A DNA stretch of 64,000 nt, from positions 2,964,001-3,028,000 of the forward strand of contig NZ_CP087135.1 in the NCBI RefSeq assembly GCF_020911945.1, in the 5' to 3' direction. Below, in pieces: positions 58,943-64,000 of this stretch. Source of the DNA: Flavobacterium galactosidilyticum. Lineage in GTDB: Bacteria; Bacteroidota; Bacteroidia; Flavobacteriales; Flavobacteriaceae. The notes under the pieces are model-generated. The model had not been told where the DNA came from and did no database searches. It saw only the letters and a list, made by a program, of their open reading frames with translations. Every line of letters begins with the position of its first letter. The first letter of the stretch is position 1. The translations under genes and the position numbers were made by a program.

Positions 58943-60988
58943 ATGAAAAAAATTTTACTTGTGTTTTTATTGGCCTCTTTCTCATTGTTTGGTCAAAGTG
59001 ATGAAAATACTTGTGAATTAGTTTCTAAAATAAACACTTTACTCCAGCAAGAACATTTTAAACCAAAAAAAGTAGATGATAGTTTATCGGTTTATGTCTT
59101 TGATAATTTGATAGATGCACTGGACTTTAATAGAAATATCTTCACCAAAAAAGAATATTTAAAATTACGCAAGCACCGCTTAAAATTAGACAATTATATC
59201 TTGAAGAATAATTGCTCGTTTATGAATGAATTTATTTCTATTTATAAAACTGCACTAATTAGAAAAAAGAACGTTTTAGAAAAAATACAGAACGATCCAT
59301 TTGACTACACTAAAAACGATTCCATTCGGTTTTCAAAGAAGAATTTTCCTTTTGACCTAGTTGCTAAAGATTTAGACTATGTTTGGAAAAAACGAATTAA
59401 GTACACTATTTTAGAAGACATTTCTAAAATGACTACCAACTTAGATTCATTGACAGAAAATTTTTCAGAGCTTGAAAAAATAACTAAAGCGAAACTATTT
59501 GACGCTAATTTATGTCAAGTAAATACTATTCTAGAAACTAAAAACCAGATAGAAGTTGATCTTCAAAACGCTTTCCTAAATTTATTTTGCACCTATTTTG
59601 ACCCTCATACTAATTATTTTTCGCTAGCTGCAAAATCTAATTTTATGTCGGGTCTGTCATCAAGTACGTTATCACTAGGTTTAATTTTTCAATTGAATGA
59701 AAAAGAACAAATTGTAATAGCTGAAATTGTTCCTGCTGGTCCTGCAGCAAAGTCAAATAAATTTGAAAAAGATGACATACTATTAGAAATTTCAAATACT
59801 CGAAATATTTCCTATACTGTTTCATGCTCATCGATTGATAAAGTAGGCGAAATGATTTTTTCTGATACCAATCCTACCATTGAATTGACGATTCAGAAAA
59901 AAGGTGGAGCAGTTACAAAAGTAATACTCCAAAAGCAATTCATGAAAGCTACTGATAATGCCGTTTACAGTTTTATTGCAGAAAACGATACAAAAATTGG
60001 CTACATCAATATTCCTAGTTTTTACTCTAATTTTGACAATAATATCATTCAAGGTTGTACTGATGATGTAGCTAAAGAAATTGTAAAACTTCAAAAAGAA
60101 AATATTAAAGGATTAGTAATTGATCTTCAAAACAATGGAGGTGGCTCTATTGAGGAAGCAATTAGATTATCTGGAATTTTCATAGATCGTGGTCCTTTTT
60201 CCATATTAACTAACAATAAGAAAGACCAAATTATTCTCCAAAACGAATATGAAGGAAGTTTGTACAATGGTCCTATTGTGCTATTAATGAATGGCAACTC
60301 GGCATCAGCTAGTGAGCTTTTTGCGGCAGCAATTCAAGATTACAATAGAGGACTAGTGATAGGAAGTACATCATTAGGTAAAGCTACCATGCAGTCAATA
60401 GCTCCTCTGGATACAGCAAAAGAAGAAAGTTTTGTAAAAGTTACAATTGAAAAATTTTACAGGATTACTGGCGAGAGCAATCAAATAAAAGGTATTATTC
60501 CAGATGTGGCACTTCCCATTTTGTTTGACAGTATTATTCCTCGCGAAAAAAGTTACGCGACAGCTTTTAAAAACGAGTCAATCATTCCAAAAATCCGATT
60601 TGCACCACTACCAAATAACAATTTTTCGCAAATAATTAAATTGAGTAATAGCAGAGTGAAGAATAGCGCTATTTTTAATAAAATACGGATGGCAAATGAA
60701 GAAATCAACGCACTATATAACAACCCAAAAAAGCCAACTCGTCTAGCTTTTACAGATGTATTTGAAGACGTACACGAAAATGATTCATTATGGAATCAAT
60801 TTAAAAAAATAGTTAATAGGGAAAGTAATTTTACGCTTTCAAACACAGCTGATGATTTAGAAAAAATAAAAAAAGATACTTTTCTGCAAGATATAAATTC
60901 ATATAAAATTGAGAATTTAAAAAATAGTCCCTACTTAGAAGAAGCTATTGCAATCTTGAATGACTATAATAATCTACTTAAAAAATAG
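58943..60988 (+). CDS. S41 family C-terminal processing protease
   Basis: The 681-residue protein has a signal peptide (cleavage near FSLFGQSD), a helical N-terminal part, a PDZ domain (about 230-325, EIVPAGPAAKSNKFEKDDILLEIS, core GPAAKSNKFEKDD), and an S41 protease domain. The catalytic dyad is Ser455 in SASASE and Lys480 in SLGKATMQ, 25 residues apart as in E. coli Prc. It cleaves envelope proteins from the C-terminus in the periplasm. A C-terminal segment of about 130 residues (GRESNF-like, helical) resembles the Prc tail. It is a stand-alone gene. Confidence 0.9.
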   Translation: MKKILLVFLLASFSLFGQSDENTCELVSKINTLLQQEHFKPKKVDDSLSVYVFDNLIDALDFNRNIFTKKEYLKLRKHRLKLDNYILKNNCSFMNEFISIYKTALIRKKNVLEKIQNDPFDYTKNDSIRFSKKNFPFDLVAKDLDYVWKKRIKYTILEDISKMTTNLDSLTENFSELEKITKAKLFDANLCQVNTILETKNQIEVDLQNAFLNLFCTYFDPHTNYFSLAAKSNFMSGLSSSTLSLGLIFQLNEKEQIVIAEIVPAGPAAKSNKFEKDDILLEISNTRNISYTVSCSSIDKVGEMIFSDTNPTIELTIQKKGGAVTKVILQKQFMKATDNAVYSFIAENDTKIGYINIPSFYSNFDNNIIQGCTDDVAKEIVKLQKENIKGLVIDLQNNGGGSIEEAIRLSGIFIDRGPFSILTNNKKDQIILQNEYEGSLYNGPIVLLMNGNSASASELFAAAIQDYNRGLVIGSTSLGKATMQSIAPLDTAKEESFVKVTIEKFYRITGESNQIKGIIPDVALPILFDSIIPREKSYATAFKNESIIPKIRFAPLPNNNFSQIIKLSNSRVKNSAIFNKIRMANEEINALYNNPKKPTRLAFTDVFEDVHENDSLWNQFKKIVNRESNFTLSNTADDLEKIKKDTFLQDINSYKIENLKNSPYLEEAIAILNDYNNLLKK

Positions 60989-61102
60989 TCAGTACTTAAT
61001 TCGTTTCAAATCCATATTGACTCTGTGATGACAATCTTTATCCAAAAAAGTAAACAGATTGAATTTTATTTTACTTCATGTTTTAATTGAGTACTAAAAA
61101 TA

Positions 61103-61133
61103 TTTGAAAAAATAACTAATAACTGTATTTTTG
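61103..61133 (+). promoter_or_regulatory. Promoter of yebC
   Basis: TTTG (61103-61106), 19 bases, TATTTTTG (61126-61133): one of the best matches to the Bacteroidota -33/-7 pattern in the window. The predicted transcript would begin near 61139, 18 bases before the ATG. Confidence 0.75.
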
Positions 61134-61156
61134 CAGTACAAAATAATAAAATAGCA

Positions 61157-61870
61157 ATGGGAAGAGCGTTTGAGTTTAGAAAAGGAAGAAAAATGAAACG
61201 TTGGTCAGCAATGGCCAAAGCATTTACCAGAATTGGTAAAGATATTGTAATGGCAGTTAAGGAAGGCGGACCAAATCCAGAAGCCAACTCAAGATTAAGA
61301 GCAGTTATACAGAATTCAAAGGCAGCAAATATGCCTAAAGAAAATGTAGAGCGCGCCATTAAAAAAGCAACCGACAAAGACACTGCTAATTATAAAGAAG
61401 TTTTATTTGAAGGATACGCACCACACGGAATTGCCATTCTAGTAGAAACAGCTACTGACAATAATAATAGAACTGTGGCTAATGTTAGAAGTTTTTTTAA
61501 CAAATGCAACGGAACTATGGGAACGCAAGGTTCAGTAGAATTCATGTTTGACCACACCTGTAACTTTAGAATTCCTGCAACTGGAATGGATCCAGAAGAA
61601 TTAGAATTAGAATTAATTGACTTTGGTGCTGAAGAAGTTTTTGAAGATGAAGACGGAATTTTAATTTACGCACCTTTTAATAGTTTTGGAACCATCCAAA
61701 AAGAATTAGAAAATAGAGGTATTGAAATTCTTTCCTCTGGTTTTGAAAGAATACCACAGATTACAAAAAAGCTAACAGAAGCAGAAGTTGCTGATGTAGA
61801 GAAACTAATTGAAAAATTAGAGGAAGATGATGATGTGATGAATGTGTATCACACGATGGAAGAAAATTAA
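61157..61870 (+). CDS. yebC: YebC/PmpR family protein
   Basis: The 237-residue protein has the family start MGRAFEFRKGRKMKRWSAMAK (core RKGRKMKRW), the central ANMPKENVERAIKKA, and the VLFEGYAPHGIAILVE strand run. YebC-type proteins bind DNA as regulators in some bacteria and act on translation of proline stretches in others, so the role here is open. Length is typical. It stands alone behind a strong promoter. Confidence 0.93.
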   Translation: MGRAFEFRKGRKMKRWSAMAKAFTRIGKDIVMAVKEGGPNPEANSRLRAVIQNSKAANMPKENVERAIKKATDKDTANYKEVLFEGYAPHGIAILVETATDNNNRTVANVRSFFNKCNGTMGTQGSVEFMFDHTCNFRIPATGMDPEELELELIDFGAEEVFEDEDGILIYAPFNSFGTIQKELENRGIEILSSGFERIPQITKKLTEAEVADVEKLIEKLEEDDDVMNVYHTMEEN

Positions 61871-62253
61871 TTTTTTATTAAAATCAATAACTACCCATTT
61901 CATACTCAACAAAAAAGTCCTTTTTGCATATGTAAAAGGGACTTTTTAATTCTCAATTTATTGACCTTGCTCTACATCAGCCACAACAAATTAAATAAGG
62001 AAACTTAAGCAAAAGAATATCATTCTTTACCGCAAGAAAGTAGTTATTGTTTAGCAATCAACTAAATTTAAATATTTTTGTATTAAATTTGGTAGAGACC
62101 GTCCATAAAAAAATACTACACCACAAATACAAGGCTGTTAACCATTAACGATTTATTAGATCGAGATTACACTTATCAACAAATTGAGCTTAGAAAACAG
62201 GAATAATATACTGTTTCCTTACTATAGACTCCTAATTAAAGAACTTCGTTCTA
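61871..62253. other. Intergenic region before the PLP enzyme gene
   Basis: It holds the yebC terminator (61911-61947) and, further right, two -7-like boxes TATTTTTG (62073-62080) and TAAATTTG (62084-62091); a TTG at 62047-62049 lies 23 bases before the first. No gene is supported in between. Confidence 0.5.
61911..61947 (+). terminator. Terminator after yebC
   Basis: AAAAAAGTCC (61911-61920) and GGGACTTTTT (61938-61947) form a stem, extended by T/A pairs, around a loop with GCATATG. Confidence 0.8.
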
Positions 62254-62277
62254 ATGAACGTATTAAATATAATATCT

Positions 62278-64000
62278 ATGACAAACAACATTCTAATTGA
62301 AAATCAATACAATAGAACTAGTTTATTCGAAAAGGAAAATGTAAACTACTTGGTTCGCGTTTTAAAAAGATTTAATACTGTACCTAAAGTAAATAATATC
62401 AATATTATTACCTCTACTACTGAGCCTACTATTTTTAAAATTATACCAAACAAATCGATAATTATTGGTTCGGCTTTTTTGAATCAACCGGTTTTAGCTT
62501 TGGTTTATTTAAGATATGGTATTGAATGGCAGCTATGGTATAAAGCGTTGAACAGCGACAAAAAAGACACTGTATTGTGCGACATTGCTGCGCTTGAAGT
62601 GACTCGAATATTTTACAAATTATTACCTAAAAATGACAAAGAAAAATTAGAAAAACTTGATTATTTTTTGATCAATTTGATTAAAAATGAAAGTGATTTA
62701 AGTACAGAATGTTCCTTAAAACATGAAGGTTTACAGAGTTTTCATGGATTGCAAACTTTAGAAAATAACTGTAAAGAATCGTGGAAGCCAATAATCGAAA
62801 ATCTTGCTAAACCAACCGAATATTTATTAATGGCCGGAGGTGATCTTAGATTGAATATTGACGAAATTGAATTATTAAATAAATACGGATGTCGACCATT
62901 TCCTAGACCAGATGCGTTTACTTTTGCCTCTTCAACTGCATCGAGTGTTTCTAATTTTGCGTTTGATAAAACAGATAAAGTGAGAAGTATTTTAATTAAT
63001 AATAGTTTAAAAAACGGGTTTAAAAAAGCCACAATAGACTTTTCTCAATTACTGAAAGATAACCTTCGAAAAATATTCAAACTAAATGATGAATGTGAAA
63101 TAATATTTTCACCATCAGGCACCGACTCATCTCTTCAAATTGCAGCCATAACTCAGATCATGTCCGATAAAGAAATTACTCATATTTTAGTAGCTTCAGA
63201 TGAAACAGGTAGTGGTGTTGCTTCGGCATTAAAAGGATGTCATTTTGAAAACACAACGGCTTTAAATTATCCAGTTAAAAAAGGCGATAGAATTGAAGGT
63301 TTTAGAGATGTCAATTTGATTAAAATTCCTTTTAGAGATGCAAACGGAGCATTAAAATCATCCACTCAATTAGACGAAGAAGTCTTTAATGCCGTTTTTA
63401 AAACTAGTGAATTAGGCAGACATGTTGTATTACATACGATGGATCAATCTAAATTGGGGTATCAATCACCTAGTGATGAATTTATTAAAAAATTGAATAG
63501 CCTCAAAAAGTTATCAATGCAAATCATTGTAGATGGCTCACAACTGAGATTAGACCCAAAAGACATCCAAAATTATTTAAGTAAAGGATATATTGTTACC
63601 ATTACAGGAAGTAAATACTTTACTGGCCCACCTTATTGCGGCGCATTAATTTTGCCTAAAAACGTAGCTAAAGTAATAAGTTCAGCAAAAACTACGCTGC
63701 CAAAAGGTTTAACCCAATATTACAATCATTCTGATTGGCCCACTTCTTGGTCTTGTTCAAATGACTTATCAGACGGATATAATTACGGTTCCTATATGCG
63801 TTGGAATGCTGCCATAGTAGAAATGGACAGATACTATAAAACACCAATATTATATCGAAACATGGGAATTGAAATGTTCTGTAATTTTGTCGAAGACTCC
63901 ATAAAAGATGCAGGTTTCTTAGTACCTATTTATGGCGATGAAACCAAAACTAATGCTTACCATAGTAAAGAATTTGGAATTAGAAACATTCGCACCATTT
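62278..64000 (+). CDS. PLP-dependent fold-type I enzyme, 3' end outside the window
   Basis: An open frame from ATG 62278 (or in-frame ATG 62254) to the right edge gives at least 574 residues. The PLP domain begins near residue 225: SPSGTDSSLQIAA (about 277-289) should bind the cofactor phosphate, Asp419 in IIVDGSQLRLD should contact the pyridine nitrogen, and Lys446 in ITGSKYFTGPP is the likely Schiff-base lysine. The first 225 residues show no recognised domain. The enzyme could be an aminotransferase, decarboxylase or lyase; I cannot name it. The next codons lie beyond 64000. A TATTTTTG promoter-like box is at 62073-62080. Confidence 0.75.
   Translation, partial: MTNNILIENQYNRTSLFEKENVNYLVRVLKRFNTVPKVNNINIITSTTEPTIFKIIPNKSIIIGSAFLNQPVLALVYLRYGIEWQLWYKALNSDKKDTVLCDIAALEVTRIFYKLLPKNDKEKLEKLDYFLINLIKNESDLSTECSLKHEGLQSFHGLQTLENNCKESWKPIIENLAKPTEYLLMAGGDLRLNIDEIELLNKYGCRPFPRPDAFTFASSTASSVSNFAFDKTDKVRSILINNSLKNGFKKATIDFSQLLKDNLRKIFKLNDECEIIFSPSGTDSSLQIAAITQIMSDKEITHILVASDETGSGVASALKGCHFENTTALNYPVKKGDRIEGFRDVNLIKIPFRDANGALKSSTQLDEEVFNAVFKTSELGRHVVLHTMDQSKLGYQSPSDEFIKKLNSLKKLSMQIIVDGSQLRLDPKDIQNYLSKGYIVTITGSKYFTGPPYCGALILPKNVAKVISSAKTTLPKGLTQYYNHSDWPTSWSCSNDLSDGYNYGSYMRWNAAIVEMDRYYKTPILYRNMGIEMFCNFVEDSIKDAGFLVPIYGDETKTNAYHSKEFGIRNIRTI

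Overview
The window is AT-rich chromosomal DNA of a Bacteroidota member, almost certainly a flavobacterium close to the genus Flavobacterium. The reasons are the gene content (gliding-group style LptD, TamB, MlaD and amidase genes, DUF2452, DUF3037, DoxDA), tRNA genes without an encoded CCA end, a near absence of Shine-Dalgarno sequences, and repeated matches to the Bacteroidota promoter pattern TTTG-N19-20-TAnnTTTG. Nearly everything is core genome. I see no insertion sequence, prophage, CRISPR array, integrase or rRNA.

Layout. 1-7.2 kb is an envelope block: a partial membrane Fe-S oxidoreductase, an MCE/MlaD protein and two tandem amidases on the minus strand, divergent from an LptD-like outer-membrane protein. 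7.3-11.1 kb carries ridA (plus), then mgsA, an N-acetylglucosamine kinase, gapA and pfkA (minus), a small central-carbon cluster. 11.4-15.9 kb is a giant TamB-like gene with no ordinary start codon. 16.0-21.4 kb is a tight plus-strand run: tsaD, rsmE, a DUF4159 gene, an AI-2E-type permease, a methyltransferase and a small exported protein. 21.4-24.3 kb has a VanX-like dipeptidase lipoprotein, a trimethylamine monooxygenase-like flavoprotein (Tmm) and a DUF2452 gene. A Ser-Pro-Arg tRNA operon lies at 24.46-24.76 kb. 25-34 kb carries a thiolase, an NlpC/P60 peptidase, a TPR protein, gyrA and clpC. 34-40 kb has a RimB-RimK fusion, DUF421, OsmC, a PiT/DUF47 phosphate uptake pair and hutH.

40.5-45.6 kb is the threonine operon, thrA-thrB-thrC. 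It is preceded by a 34-codon leader peptide with seven consecutive Thr codons and a hairpin plus T-run, the clearest regulatory discovery in the window. 46.3-47.7 kb encodes an unrecognised protein with motifs of the glutamate-cysteine ligase/amidoligase fold. It sits behind a roughly 200-nt leader and faces an SH3 plus papain-like peptidase gene. 49-62 kb has a GNAT acetyltransferase, a BaiN-like flavoprotein, an overlapping HipA-kinase/DUF3037 pair, NAD(P)HX dehydratase, an exported alpha/beta hydrolase, a solitary AAA ATPase, a DoxD-DoxA fusion with a small partner, gcvT, an S41 protease and yebC. The window ends inside a PLP-dependent enzyme gene (62.28 kb onward).

Two structured intergenic elements (about 45.82-45.92 and 57.55-57.60 kb) share a GGAGC/GAGC...ATAGC...GCTCC layout and may belong to a dispersed family. 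All functional statements rest on reading motifs by eye; no database search was run.
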